Shown piece by piece: positions 49,139-60,301 of a stretch of DNA of 64,000 nucleotides. The stretch spans positions 62,001-126,000 of the forward strand of contig NZ_JAMXBF010000005.1 of the NCBI RefSeq assembly GCF_023823685.1, read 5' to 3'. Below the pieces are notes generated by a model. That model was not told the DNA's origin. It worked only from the letters and a program-made list of their open reading frames with translations, and did not search any database. Each line of letters begins with the position of its first letter. The first letter of the stretch is position 1. This stretch comes from Pseudomonas subflava. Lineage in GTDB: Bacteria > Pseudomonadota > Gammaproteobacteria > Pseudomonadales > Pseudomonadaceae. A program made the translations under genes and the position numbers.

Positions 49139-50032
49139 ATGCGCGCCTTGGCTGATTTCATCATGCGCGGCCGCATGCAGGCCACCCTCGTGGTGGTCGG
49201 TTCGGCGGCAGTGCCGCTGTTGTTCTGGTTGAGTGCCGCCGCCAGCTGCCTGGTGCTGCTGCGGCGGGGGCCGAGAGATGCCGTTGGCATCCTCGCCTGG
49301 GCATTGCTGCCGGCCGTGGCCTGGTGGCATTTCGGCGAGCCGCGCACCTTGTTGGTGCTGCTCGGTTCGCTGGGGCTGGCGCTGTTGTTGCGTGCCGGCC
49401 ATGCCTGGGTCCGGGTGGTGCTGGTCAGCATCGCCGTCGGCCTGGTGTTTGGCGTGGTTCTGGGGACGGTGTTCCAGGAACCCATCGTGGCGATGGCGGG
49501 TGAGCTGAACAAGCTGATGCCGCAGATGCTCGATGGGGTCTACCAGCAGATGTCGGTAGACGAACGGACCCGCCTCGAGGCGCTGATCGCCCCGGTACTC
49601 ACCGGATTGATGGCTGCGTTGCTGCAGGCCGTCAGCCTGCTCTGCCTGATGCTCGGGCGGTACTGGCAGGCGGCGCTGTACAACCCCGGCGGCTTCGGGC
49701 TCGAGTTTCGTGCCCTGCGCCTGCCCGCACCGCTGGCCTTCGGGCTGTTGGCGGTCATGTTCCTGGCGCCCAACCTGGGCCTGGAGCTGGCCATGCTGAC
49801 GCCGATGTGCAGCGTGCCGCTGGCGCTGGCCGGTGTCGCTCTGCTGCACGGCTTGGCCGCGGCGGGGCGCCTGGCCCGCTTCTGGCTGGTGGGGCTGTAC
49901 GTGTCGATGCTGCTGTTTATGCAGCTGGTTTATCCGTTGCTGGTGGTCCTGGCCACCGTCGACAGTCTGATGGATTTTCGCGGTCGCCTGGCGCGCAAAG
50001 ATGGCGCCGGCCCCGCGAACGGTGAAGGTTAA
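49139..50032 (+). CDS. Polytopic membrane protein (DUF2232/YybS-like) in the ribosomal operon
   Basis: A 297-residue inner-membrane protein with about eight hydrophobic segments, including paired helices near the N-terminus (TLVVVGSAAVPLLFWLSAAA) and at the C-terminus (LYVSMLLFMQLVYPLLVVLA). It resembles DUF2232 proteins found beside rplI in many bacteria. AAGGGA lies eight bases before the ATG. It sits between rpsR and rplI with short gaps and is likely co-transcribed. Its function is not established. Confidence 0.8.
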   Translation: MRALADFIMRGRMQATLVVVGSAAVPLLFWLSAAASCLVLLRRGPRDAVGILAWALLPAVAWWHFGEPRTLLVLLGSLGLALLLRAGHAWVRVVLVSIAVGLVFGVVLGTVFQEPIVAMAGELNKLMPQMLDGVYQQMSVDERTRLEALIAPVLTGLMAALLQAVSLLCLMLGRYWQAALYNPGGFGLEFRALRLPAPLAFGLLAVMFLAPNLGLELAMLTPMCSVPLALAGVALLHGLAAAGRLARFWLVGLYVSMLLFMQLVYPLLVVLATVDSLMDFRGRLARKDGAGPANGEG

Positions 50033-50053
50033 AAGTTAAGAGGTAAGACCCAA

Positions 50054-50500
50054 ATGGAAGTTATCCTGCTGGAAAAAATCGCCAACCTGGGCAACCTGGG
50101 CGACAAGGTGAACGTCAAGGCCGGTTACGGTCGTAACTACCTGCTGCCGCAGGGCAAGGCCACCGCCGCTACCGCCGAGAACGTCGCTGCGTTCGAAGCC
50201 CGTCGCGCCGAGCTGGAAAAAGCCGCTGCCGAGAAGAAGGCCTCCGCCGAATCTCGCGCTGCTCAGCTGGCCGAGCTGGAAGTCACCATCACTGCCGTGG
50301 CCGGTGACGAAGGCAAGCTGTTCGGTTCCATCGGTACCCACGACATCGCCGAAGCCCTGACCGCCTCCGGCGTGGAGGTGTCCAAGGCCGAAGTGCGTCT
50401 GCCGAACGGCACCATCCGCCAGGTCGGCGAGTTCGACGTTGCCGTGCACCTGCACACCGACGTCGAGACCACCGTCAAGGTGATCGTGGTAGCCGCCTAA
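50054..50500 (+). CDS. rplI: 50S ribosomal protein L9
   Basis: A 148-residue L9. [22 protein letters not shown] and [14 protein letters not shown] give the N-terminal rRNA-binding domain, then the long alanine/lysine-rich connecting helix and the C-terminal domain with [15 protein letters not shown]. Last ribosomal gene of the unit; a terminator follows. Confidence 0.98.
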   Translation: MEVILLEKIANLGNLGDKVNVKAGYGRNYLLPQGKATAATAENVAAFEARRAELEKAAAEKKASAESRAAQLAELEVTITAVAGDEGKLFGSIGTHDIAEALTASGVEVSKAEVRLPNGTIRQVGEFDVAVHLHTDVETTVKVIVVAA

Positions 50501-50547
50501 GGCGAGCGACCCGCGGGCTTGCGCACACGTGCGGGCCTGCCGACAAT

Positions 50548-50587
50548 CGGGCACTCATCGCTTCGCGGTGCGTGCCCGTTGTTTTTT
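50548..50587 (+). terminator. Terminator after rplI
   Basis: CGGGCAC (50548-50554) pairs with GTGCCCG (50572-50578), followed by TTGTTTTTT. It separates the ribosomal operon from dnaB. Confidence 0.85.
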
Positions 50588-50650
50588 GCGAGAGCCTTTT
50601 GCGGAGCCTGCCTGCGCAAAAGCCTCTGAATGCCCGGAATCACAGGTGCC

Positions 50651-52045
50651 ATGAACGATATCAGCGTCCCTCAGCAGTACGACCTGGAAACCGCCGCACT
50701 CAAGGTGCCGCCGCATTCCATCGAGGCCGAACAGGCCGTGCTGGGCGGCCTGATGCTCGACAACAATGCCTGGGAGCGGGTCTCCGACGCGGTGTCCGAC
50801 GGCGACTTCTACCGGCATGACCACCGCCTGATCTTCCGCGCGATCTTCACCCTGGCCGAGCGCAACTCGCCGTTCGACGTGGTGACTCTGTCCGAGCAGC
50901 TGGACAAGGAAGGCCACCTCAGCCAGGTCGGCGGCCTCGGCTATCTTGGCGAGCTGGCCAAGAACACCCCGTCGGTGGCCAACATCAAGGCCTACGCGCA
51001 GATCATTCGCGAGCGCGCCACGCTGCGCCAGCTGATCGGCATCAGCAATGACATCGCCGACATGGCCTACGCGCCCCAGGGCAAGAGCGCCGTGGAGGTG
51101 CTCGACGAGGCCGAGCGGCAGATCTTCCAGATCGCCGAGGCGCGTCCCAAGGCTGGCGGCCCGGTGGGGATCAACGAGATCCTGGTCAAGACCATCGACC
51201 GCATCGACGAGCTGTTCAACACCAACGAGGGCCTGACCGGCATCTCCACCGGCTTCACCGACCTCGATGGCATGACCAGCGGCCTGCAGCCGGCCGACCT
51301 GGTGATCGTCGCCGGCCGCCCGTCCATGGGCAAGACCACCTTCGCCATGAACCTGGTGGAAAACGCGGTGCTGCGTTCCGACAAGGTGATCCTGGTGTTC
51401 TCCCTGGAGATGCCCAGCGACTCGATCGTGATGCGTATGCTCTCCTCCCTCGGTCGCATCGACCAGACCAAGGTGCGTTCCGGCAAGCTGGACGACGACG
51501 ACTGGCCGCGCCTGACCTCCGCGGTCAACCTGCTCAACGAGCGCAAGCTGTTCATCGACGATACCGCCGGCATCAGCCCGACCGAGATGCGCGCCCGCGC
51601 CCGCCGCCTGGCCCGCGAGCACGGCGATATCGGCATGATCATGGTCGACTACCTGCAGCTGATGCGCATCCCGGGCTCCAGTGGTGACAACCGCACCAAC
51701 GAGATCTCCGAGATCTCGCGCTCGCTCAAGGCCCTGGCCAAGGAATTCAACTGCCCGGTGATCGCCCTGTCGCAGCTCAACCGCTCCCTGGAACAGCGCC
51801 CCAACAAGCGCCCGGTCAACTCCGACCTGCGTGAATCCGGGGCGATCGAACAGGACGCCGACATCATCATGTTTGTCTACCGCGACGAGGTGTATCACCC
51901 GGAGACCGAGTACAAGGGCGTGGCCGAGATCATCATCGGCAAGCAGCGTAACGGCCCCATCGGCACCTGCCGCCTGGCCTTCATCGGCAAGTACACGCGC
52001 TTCGACAACCTGGCGCCGGGGCTCTACAACTTCGAGGAAGACTGA
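50651..52045 (+). CDS. dnaB: Replicative DNA helicase DnaB
   Basis: A 464-residue hexameric helicase that unwinds DNA at the fork. The N-terminal primase-interacting domain has PPHSIEAEQAVLGGLMLDN. The RecA-like domain carries Walker A AGRPSMGKT (221-229), the DYLQL Walker B region, and SQLNRSLEQRPNKRP with the Arg finger. I start at ATG 50651 (MNDISVPQQYD), the family N-terminus; an upstream in-frame ATG at 50630 adds seven atypical residues. No intein is present. Confidence 0.97.
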   Translation: MNDISVPQQYDLETAALKVPPHSIEAEQAVLGGLMLDNNAWERVSDAVSDGDFYRHDHRLIFRAIFTLAERNSPFDVVTLSEQLDKEGHLSQVGGLGYLGELAKNTPSVANIKAYAQIIRERATLRQLIGISNDIADMAYAPQGKSAVEVLDEAERQIFQIAEARPKAGGPVGINEILVKTIDRIDELFNTNEGLTGISTGFTDLDGMTSGLQPADLVIVAGRPSMGKTTFAMNLVENAVLRSDKVILVFSLEMPSDSIVMRMLSSLGRIDQTKVRSGKLDDDDWPRLTSAVNLLNERKLFIDDTAGISPTEMRARARRLAREHGDIGMIMVDYLQLMRIPGSSGDNRTNEISEISRSLKALAKEFNCPVIALSQLNRSLEQRPNKRPVNSDLRESGAIEQDADIIMFVYRDEVYHPETEYKGVAEIIIGKQRNGPIGTCRLAFIGKYTRFDNLAPGLYNFEED

Positions 52046-52163
52046 CCCTTCACCGGTCTCGCCGGCTGCGCGACGCATGGACTGTGTCGCGCGGTGCTCG
52101 TACAGCCTCTGGCTGAACGTCCACAGGGCGAGCGTCGCGAGTCATGCCCCTGAACCTCTGGTC

Positions 52164-52187
52164 CACTCCGCTTGCTGCGCTCCGGGC
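52164..52187 (-). repeat. Dispersed intergenic repeat unit (dnaB-alr gap)
   Basis: Reverse-orientation relative of the block at 1424-1450 (shared GCCCGGAGCG and AGCGGAGTG cores). The rest of the dnaB-alr gap contains only this and the terminator below. Confidence 0.4.
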
Positions 52188-52247
52188 TCCTTGCCCTTGC
52201 GCCGTTCACTATGGTCTGAGCGGCGAAGGGGCTGATCCCGCTCAATG

Positions 52248-52285
52248 AAAACGGGCGCCCAGCGGTTAAGATGGGCGCCCGTTTT
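52248..52285 (+). terminator. Intrinsic terminator upstream of alr
   Basis: AAAACGGGCGCCCA and TGGGCGCCCGTTTT form a 14-bp stem over a 10-nt loop, with a T-run after it. It lies about 200 bases after dnaB and 17 bases before alr, so alr needs its own start signal within this space or depends on read-through. Confidence 0.8.
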
Positions 52286-52302
52286 CTTTCCGGAAGCTCT
52301 TC

Positions 52303-53379
52303 ATGCGCCCCCTCGTCGCCACCATCGATCTGGCCGCCGTCGTCCACAACTACCAGTTGGCCAAGCACTGCGCGCCGGGGCGCCAGGCGTTCGCGGTGGT
52401 CAAGGCGAATGCCTACGGGCACGGCGTGCGCGAGGTGGTGAGCGCGCTGCATGGCGAGGCGGACGGCTTCGCCGTGGCCAGCCTGGAGGAGGCCGCCGAA
52501 GTGCGCGCCATGCACGGCGAGGCGCGCATCCTGCTGCTGGAGGGCTGCTTCGCCGCCGATGAGTTGCCGATGGCCGCCCACCTGGGGCTGGACCTGGTGC
52601 TGCAAGGCCCGGAGCAGGTCGAGGCGTTGCTCGCCGCCGAGCTGGCGCGGCCGCTGAACGTCTGGCTCAAGCTGGATTCCGGCATGCATCGCCTGGGCCT
52701 CGAGTCCGCGGCCGTGCGCGCGCTGTTCCCGCGCCTGCGTGGTGCGGCCCAGGTCGCCGAGCTGAACCTGCTCAGCCACTTCGCCTGCGCCGACGAGCGC
52801 GAGCACAGTCTCAACGAAGTGCAGCTGGAGTGCTTCCTCGATCTGCTCGACCTGGACTTCGACCAGCGCAGTCTGGCCAATTCGGCGGCGCTGCTGATGA
52901 TCCCGGCATCGCACATGGACTGGGTTCGCCCCGGCATCATGCTCTACGGCGCCACGCCGTTCGCCGAGCATTCCGCCGCCGAACTGGGCCTGAAACCGGC
53001 CATGAGCCTGGACGCGCAGCTGATCGCCGTGCGCGAGGTGGCGCGGGGCGAGAGTGTAGGCTATGGCGCCGGCTGGGTCGCCGAGCGGCCGTCGCGCATC
53101 GGTACGGTGAGCTGCGGTTACGCCGACGGCTATCCACGCCACGCCCCGGCCGGCACGCCGGTCTGGATCGGCGGGCGCCGGCAGCCGCTGGCCGGTCGGG
53201 TGTGCATGGACATGCTGATGGTCGATCTCAACGACCTGCCCGGGGCGGCGGTCGGCGACGCCGTGGAGCTGTGGGGCGTCAACCTGCCGGTGGACGAGGT
53301 GGCCCGGGCCGCCGGCACGGTCGGCTACGAGTTGCTGACCAAAGTCACCGCGCGAGTGCCGCGGCGCTATCGCACCTGA
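52303..53379 (+). CDS. alr: Alanine racemase
   Basis: A 358-residue fold-type III PLP enzyme that interconverts L- and D-alanine for peptidoglycan. The PLP Lys is K34 in AVVKANAYGHG. The second catalytic residue is Tyr254 in SVGYGAGW. LKLDSGMHRLG, GIMLYGATPF and GRVCMDMLMVDL are typical. The dnaB-alr order is conserved. It could be the housekeeping Alr rather than the catabolic DadX, since no dadA is near. Confidence 0.95.
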   Translation: MRPLVATIDLAAVVHNYQLAKHCAPGRQAFAVVKANAYGHGVREVVSALHGEADGFAVASLEEAAEVRAMHGEARILLLEGCFAADELPMAAHLGLDLVLQGPEQVEALLAAELARPLNVWLKLDSGMHRLGLESAAVRALFPRLRGAAQVAELNLLSHFACADEREHSLNEVQLECFLDLLDLDFDQRSLANSAALLMIPASHMDWVRPGIMLYGATPFAEHSAAELGLKPAMSLDAQLIAVREVARGESVGYGAGWVAERPSRIGTVSCGYADGYPRHAPAGTPVWIGGRRQPLAGRVCMDMLMVDLNDLPGAAVGDAVELWGVNLPVDEVARAAGTVGYELLTKVTARVPRRYRT

Positions 53380-53411
53380 GGGTGAACGCGGGAAAGATCC
53401 GCGCTTCCGGT

Positions 53412-53428
53412 GGTGCGCACGGCGCACC
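53412..53428. repeat. REP-like palindrome in alr-GGDEF gap
   Basis: GGTGCGC-ACG-GCGCACC, followed by CTGCCGTCG. Same unit as at 13009-13025. Located between convergent genes. Confidence 0.5.
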
Positions 53429-53446
53429 CTGCCGTCGCGAAAGCGG

Positions 53447-55357
53447 CTATCCCAGCCCGCTCGGTACTTTGAGCACGTCCAGCATCAGGCAGGCCTGCGG
53501 GCTCAGCTCGCCGTCGCATCCCTGCAGCACGAAGCCCGAGCGACCCTTTTCCTTGGCCCTGTACATCGCCTCGTCGGCGGACTTGTAGAGGCCGGCGAAC
53601 TGTTGCGCGTGCTGCGGGTAGAGCGCGCCGCCGATGCTGATGGTCACGGCCAGGCGATTGGCGCCGTAGAGCACCGGTCGCGACAGCTCGGCGAGCAGGC
53701 GTGCGGCGATCTCCTGGGCATGCTGCTGGGCGTCCGACCCGCAGACCAGCACGGCGAACTCGTCGCCGCCTAAGCGCGCGACCATGTCGTTGGCCCGTAC
53801 ATGCTCGCGCAGACGATGACCGATGGTGCGCAGCAGCAGGTCGCCGGCATCGTGGCCGTAGCGATCATTGATCGGCTTGAAGTGGTCCAGGTCCACCAGC
53901 ATCAGCGCCACCGACTCGTCGCGGCGCTGGGCGTCGGCCAGGGCCACTTCGGCGCGCTCGATCAGGTAACGGCGGTTGGGCAGCTCGGTCAGCGGGTCGT
54001 GGAACGCCGCATGCTGCAGGCGCTGCTCGCGTTCGCTGAGCTGCTGGTTGGCCAGTGCCAGCTCGGCGGTGCGCAGGCGCACGGCCTCATGCAGTTCGTC
54101 GGCGCTGGCCTGCATCTGCGCGAGGCGCGCGGTCTTCTCGCGGTCGGCCTGCAGCACGGCTTCGGCTCTTTCCAGCTTGAGCATCTGGATGCGGTAGGCC
54201 AGGGCGAAGGAGAACAGGATCGATTCGGCGGCCACCGCCAGCGGGAACACATAGGCGTTCCAGGTGGCCGGCTGCACCAGGCCGGTGGAGCGCATCAGCG
54301 CCAGGCTGATGCTGCCGAGGATCAGGCCGTAGCCGCAGAGGTAGAGCAGGGCCGGGAAATAGCCCTGGCGCCAGCGGATCATCGCCGAGCCGAGTGCGGC
54401 GGGGATGCTGGTCAGCGACAGCAGGGCGATGATCCAGGCCGCCAGGTTGCGCTGGCCGAACGCCTCGAGCACCACGGCGACGACGTAGAAGACGCAGGCG
54501 AAGCTCAGCAGGTGATGGGCCCAGCGCACATGCAGACGCGTCTGCAGCAGGGTCTGGGTGAAGCGGCACGCGCAGAAACCCCACAGCGAGGGCAGGGTGA
54601 TGCGGTCCAGCCAGAACGGCACCGGTCCCTCCGGCCACAGGTACTGGAAGCCGTGGCCGCTCATGCTGACGATCAGCAGCAGCGCGCCGGCGGTGGTCAG
54701 CACGTACCAGAAGTACGCGGAGTCGCGCAGGGTGAAGAAGATGAACAGGTTGTACAGCAGCAGGGCGGCGATGATGCCGTAGATCAGGCCCAGGCCGAGG
54801 TTTTCGTGGCTTGCCAGGTGGTCCAGCTGGTCCAGTTGCCAGACCTTGAGCGGGAAGGAGTTGCCGGCCGGATCGTAACTGCGCAGGTAGAAGGTCTGCG
54901 GCGTCTCGCCCAGGTCCGGCAGTTGCAGCAGCATGCGCCGATAGTCGTGGTCGCGGCCCTCGGCGAAACCGACGCGCTCGCCGGACTGGCGCAGCGCCCA
55001 GCCGCCCCGGCCGTCGGGCGTGTACAGCTGCAGGTCGAGCTGGGTCACCGCGCCGATCTCCAGCCACCAGCGCGCCGGGGCGTCCGTGGTGCGCTGCAGC
55101 TCCAGCTTGATCCACCAGGGGTTGGGGTTCTGCCCGACGCTGGCCCGGCCGCGTGCCGGCTGGAAGCGCTGCTGCACGGCCGGGTCGGCCATGTCCTTGA
55201 TGCGTAGCTCGCCGCCCACATCTTCCAGCAGCTGGATGCGATCGTTCAGCGGCTGGCCGCTACTGCCGGGCTGCAGCTGCACCGGCTGCGCATGCAGGCC
55301 GGCGGCCAGGCCCAGGCACAGCAGTGCGAGCAACGCGCGCAAGGTCGGGAAATGCAC
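53447..55357 (-). CDS. 7TMR-DISM diguanylate cyclase
   Basis: A 636-residue membrane signalling protein. A signal peptide (to ~residue 23) is followed by a periplasmic 7TMR-DISMED2 domain (~30-160), a seven-helix 7TM-DISM region (~175-380), a coiled coil and a C-terminal GGDEF domain. The catalytic GGDEF is at 530-534 and the inhibitory I-site RAND at 521-524, five residues before it, so the enzyme should be active and feedback-inhibited by c-di-GMP. DPLTELPNRRYLIERAE and LMLVDLDHFKPIND are intact. There is no EAL domain. Start is GTG at 55357 after AAGGAG; an upstream in-frame ATG at 55396 lacks a ribosome site. Confidence 0.93.
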   Translation of the reverse strand: MHFPTLRALLALLCLGLAAGLHAQPVQLQPGSSGQPLNDRIQLLEDVGGELRIKDMADPAVQQRFQPARGRASVGQNPNPWWIKLELQRTTDAPARWWLEIGAVTQLDLQLYTPDGRGGWALRQSGERVGFAEGRDHDYRRMLLQLPDLGETPQTFYLRSYDPAGNSFPLKVWQLDQLDHLASHENLGLGLIYGIIAALLLYNLFIFFTLRDSAYFWYVLTTAGALLLIVSMSGHGFQYLWPEGPVPFWLDRITLPSLWGFCACRFTQTLLQTRLHVRWAHHLLSFACVFYVVAVVLEAFGQRNLAAWIIALLSLTSIPAALGSAMIRWRQGYFPALLYLCGYGLILGSISLALMRSTGLVQPATWNAYVFPLAVAAESILFSFALAYRIQMLKLERAEAVLQADREKTARLAQMQASADELHEAVRLRTAELALANQQLSEREQRLQHAAFHDPLTELPNRRYLIERAEVALADAQRRDESVALMLVDLDHFKPINDRYGHDAGDLLLRTIGHRLREHVRANDMVARLGGDEFAVLVCGSDAQQHAQEIAARLLAELSRPVLYGANRLAVTISIGGALYPQHAQQFAGLYKSADEAMYRAKEKGRSGFVLQGCDGELSPQACLMLDVLKVPSGLG

Positions 55358-55531
55358 CGTGGGAGACTCCTTTTCGCCCGGGATGGCATTTGGCAATGAG
55401 GCTGGAGTATAGCCAGGGTTGAGATCGTGATCACAAAATCCTCGGCCCTGCGTCCGAGCACGTTGGTCGGATTCTGTATATTTTTTGTGCTATATTCCGC
55501 GCCCCCGTGAGAGCCCGCCTGATCAAAAAAT

Positions 55532-57841
<2,310 letters not shown>

Positions 57842-57857
57842 GTTTATCGGTGAGCAC

Positions 57858-57897
57858 CTCCCTTCGCCCTCTGGGAGAGGGGCCGAGGATGAGGGAG
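57858..57897. repeat. Intergenic mosaic repeat after ygiQ
   Basis: CTCCCTTCGCCCTCTGGGAG, AGAGGGGCC and GATGAGGGAG form the palindromic CCCTC...GAGGG pattern common in Pseudomonas intergenic repeats. It lies at the border between core genes and the restriction locus. Confidence 0.45.
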
Positions 57898-57979
57898 CTG
57901 CAGGCCGTGCGTTCCCCAAGCTCCTCCCGAAAGAGGCTGATTTAGGCTATTCGCCCGCCCTGCAGGCCTTGGTGATCTC

Positions 57980-60301
57980 TCAGTGCAGGCCTGGAAGAGT
58001 CGCCATTCCGCCTTGGGTACGCTTGCCGAATCCCGATGGAATCAGCAGCTCATGCTTCTTCATTTCCGCAAGCTCGGCGCGCCATTCGCCCTCGGTAAAG
58101 CGCAGCTTGGTGTCGTTCCAGCTGTACATCACCTCATGCACCAACATCTCGTCGGTCACGACTTTGCCTTCCAGCAAAAAGTCGTTCCAGGCGGCATACA
58201 AGGTCACGACACGCTCGCAGCGATCCGTGTCCCAGCCGCGCATCAGGTTGATGACCTGCTGGATGGTGGCGCGCTCGGTGGCAGGCCAGATGTGCTCGTA
58301 CTCTGGCCGGTGCTTGCCCGCGCTGGGCAGCGGGCGATAGGCGTGGCCAACTGTGTCGCGCTCGATGCGCTCATACCATTGGCGGTTATGCAGCTCGCCT
58401 TCTACCTGATCCATCAGTTGGCGATCATGGGGGCCGGCGGCATCGCGCAGGTAGTTGCCCTGAATATCGGTGATCTTGGCCGCGTGTTCGGCCAGGTAAA
58501 ACACTTTCTGCAGCTTGCGCTGGCCGAAGGTCTTCAGGCCATGCAGGTGATGGGTGATTTCGGCGGCGAGTAGGGTGCGGGCAGTCTTGCGATCCGTGCT
58601 CGCAGGGGCCGGCTGGCGATTATCACTGAGCGCGTTCTCGACCAGGGCATTGGCCAGATGCTCATGCACCTGGCAGGCCTGGTTAAGGCGGGCTTTGAGT
58701 TGGTCGCAGAGGGCCATCAGCTGGTCGATTTTGGCGACGATGCGGTGTTGTTCGGCGAGCGGAGGTATCGGAACTGGTATTTCTTTAAGGCGAGAGGATT
58801 TGATACCAGTGGCGGTCATACCAGTGGCGGCATCTGAAAGCTGCGCCTGAAAGCCAGAGGACATCATGGTCAGCTTCAGGAATGGGCCCGTTTCCAGCTC
58901 ATGCAGTTGGAAGCAAATCACGCGCTGAGCCAGTGCAAAACGCTCAGCAATATCAATTATCGCCACGTTCCCCATTGGAGCTTCGGTTGTGAAAAGCATG
59001 TCTCCAACCCGTGGAAAGCCTCTTGTCATCCAAGACAAGTAATCCGAATCAGCAATGAACTCTTGAGGATCTCTACTGATGAATCCTGGACGCACATTTT
59101 TGGCAGTAATGAGCGGTACGCCAGATGATGTTTTTGTAGGTGTCCTGCCGCGGTAGTCAATGAAACGAGCAAGGTTGCCAAGCCGGCAGGACGCCCAACC
59201 GGTATGTAGCCTGAAGTAATGCTCAGCCTCTGGGACATCATCTCTTGCTGTCGTTCGAAGGCCTTCTTCGGAGATGAGGCGCGCCTTTTCCTCGGCAATC
59301 CGCTTCAGCAATTCATTCGCCGGTTCATCGCTAGGATCTTGCGGCACCAGTTTGCCCATCACGGCCAGTTGCAGCAGGGTTTGCTTGAGGGCGTCGATGC
59401 TGGATTCGGTGGTGAATAGGGTGTGGAAGTGTTCGGCCAGACGCTTCCAGCTGGCAGCGAAGTCGGCGGCATCGGTGGCCTGGGTCAGGCTGTCGAGCAG
59501 CGCCTGCACCAGTTGGGCGTGAGCGCTGTCGGCATCGGCCTGTCGGGCTTCCAGCCGGTCGCATAGGGCCATCAGCTCATCGACCTTGGCGACGATGCGG
59601 TGTTGTTCGGCGAGCGGTGGTAGCGGAAGTAGCCCGCTGAAAAACTGACCGTCATTGATCGCTGGGTAAGCGATACCCATCTGAACAGACTCAACGTATC
59701 TGACAAAAACAGGGCTTCTCAAATAACTGAGAAAATATCTCGCAGGCATCTCTAGGTAAGGATGAATGATCGCGAACGCAGTACTGGCAATTGGCTCCTG
59801 CTCATATGCCTCTTCAATGACAGCAACATTAAGAAGGTACGGTCGAATAGTCGAGTAAATCACCGTTCCTGGCCTAACAACTTTTCGGGCTCGCGAGGGC
59901 GCGTCCTCAGCCATCAGAACCTGGGGGGCACTGATCATCCCAGCAGCATTATCAACAGCTCCAACGTCGATATAAGTGAATGCTTTGTCGGGGGTTTTCT
60001 GCCCCCAATCGTGGCCAACAGCGGCTACGCGAACCCACTCCCAGTTGGTAGGTACGTCGAACGGTTTCTCTTCTTCGCCAATCTCGGTCAGCGGCTTCTG
60101 TTTCTTAATCTTCCCTTCCGCCACCAACCGCGCCTTTTCCTCAGCAATCCGCTTTAGCAACTCACTGGCCGGCTCATCACTGGGATCCTGCGGCACCAGT
60201 TTGCCGCGCACCGCCAGTTCCAGAATCAGCTCGCGCAGCTTTTTGATGCCATTGGGCGCGCCAGCTAGCAGCGGCAGATTGTCGGTGAGCAACGCCGTCA
60301 T
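57980..60301 (-). CDS. hsdS: Type I restriction-modification specificity subunit HsdS with extra C-terminal domain
   Basis: A 773-residue specificity subunit. Two target-recognition domains (~85-240 and ~360-530) alternate with conserved helical regions. LVPQDPSDEPA-ELLKRIAEEKARL occurs twice (near residues 35 and 315), and PPLAEQHRIVAK-D-LMALCD twice (near 250 and 535). A normal HsdS is about 400-600 residues; here ~190 further residues (from HHLHGLKTFGQRKLQKVFYLAEHAA, about 580-773) follow. That region weakly recalls Panacea/SocA-like antitoxin domains. Overlaps hsdM by ATGA. Confidence 0.85.
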   Translation of the reverse strand: MTALLTDNLPLLAGAPNGIKKLRELILELAVRGKLVPQDPSDEPASELLKRIAEEKARLVAEGKIKKQKPLTEIGEEEKPFDVPTNWEWVRVAAVGHDWGQKTPDKAFTYIDVGAVDNAAGMISAPQVLMAEDAPSRARKVVRPGTVIYSTIRPYLLNVAVIEEAYEQEPIASTAFAIIHPYLEMPARYFLSYLRSPVFVRYVESVQMGIAYPAINDGQFFSGLLPLPPLAEQHRIVAKVDELMALCDRLEARQADADSAHAQLVQALLDSLTQATDAADFAASWKRLAEHFHTLFTTESSIDALKQTLLQLAVMGKLVPQDPSDEPANELLKRIAEEKARLISEEGLRTTARDDVPEAEHYFRLHTGWASCRLGNLARFIDYRGRTPTKTSSGVPLITAKNVRPGFISRDPQEFIADSDYLSWMTRGFPRVGDMLFTTEAPMGNVAIIDIAERFALAQRVICFQLHELETGPFLKLTMMSSGFQAQLSDAATGMTATGIKSSRLKEIPVPIPPLAEQHRIVAKIDQLMALCDQLKARLNQACQVHEHLANALVENALSDNRQPAPASTDRKTARTLLAAEITHHLHGLKTFGQRKLQKVFYLAEHAAKITDIQGNYLRDAAGPHDRQLMDQVEGELHNRQWYERIERDTVGHAYRPLPSAGKHRPEYEHIWPATERATIQQVINLMRGWDTDRCERVVTLYAAWNDFLLEGKVVTDEMLVHEVMYSWNDTKLRFTEGEWRAELAEMKKHELLIPSGFGKRTQGGMATLPGLH

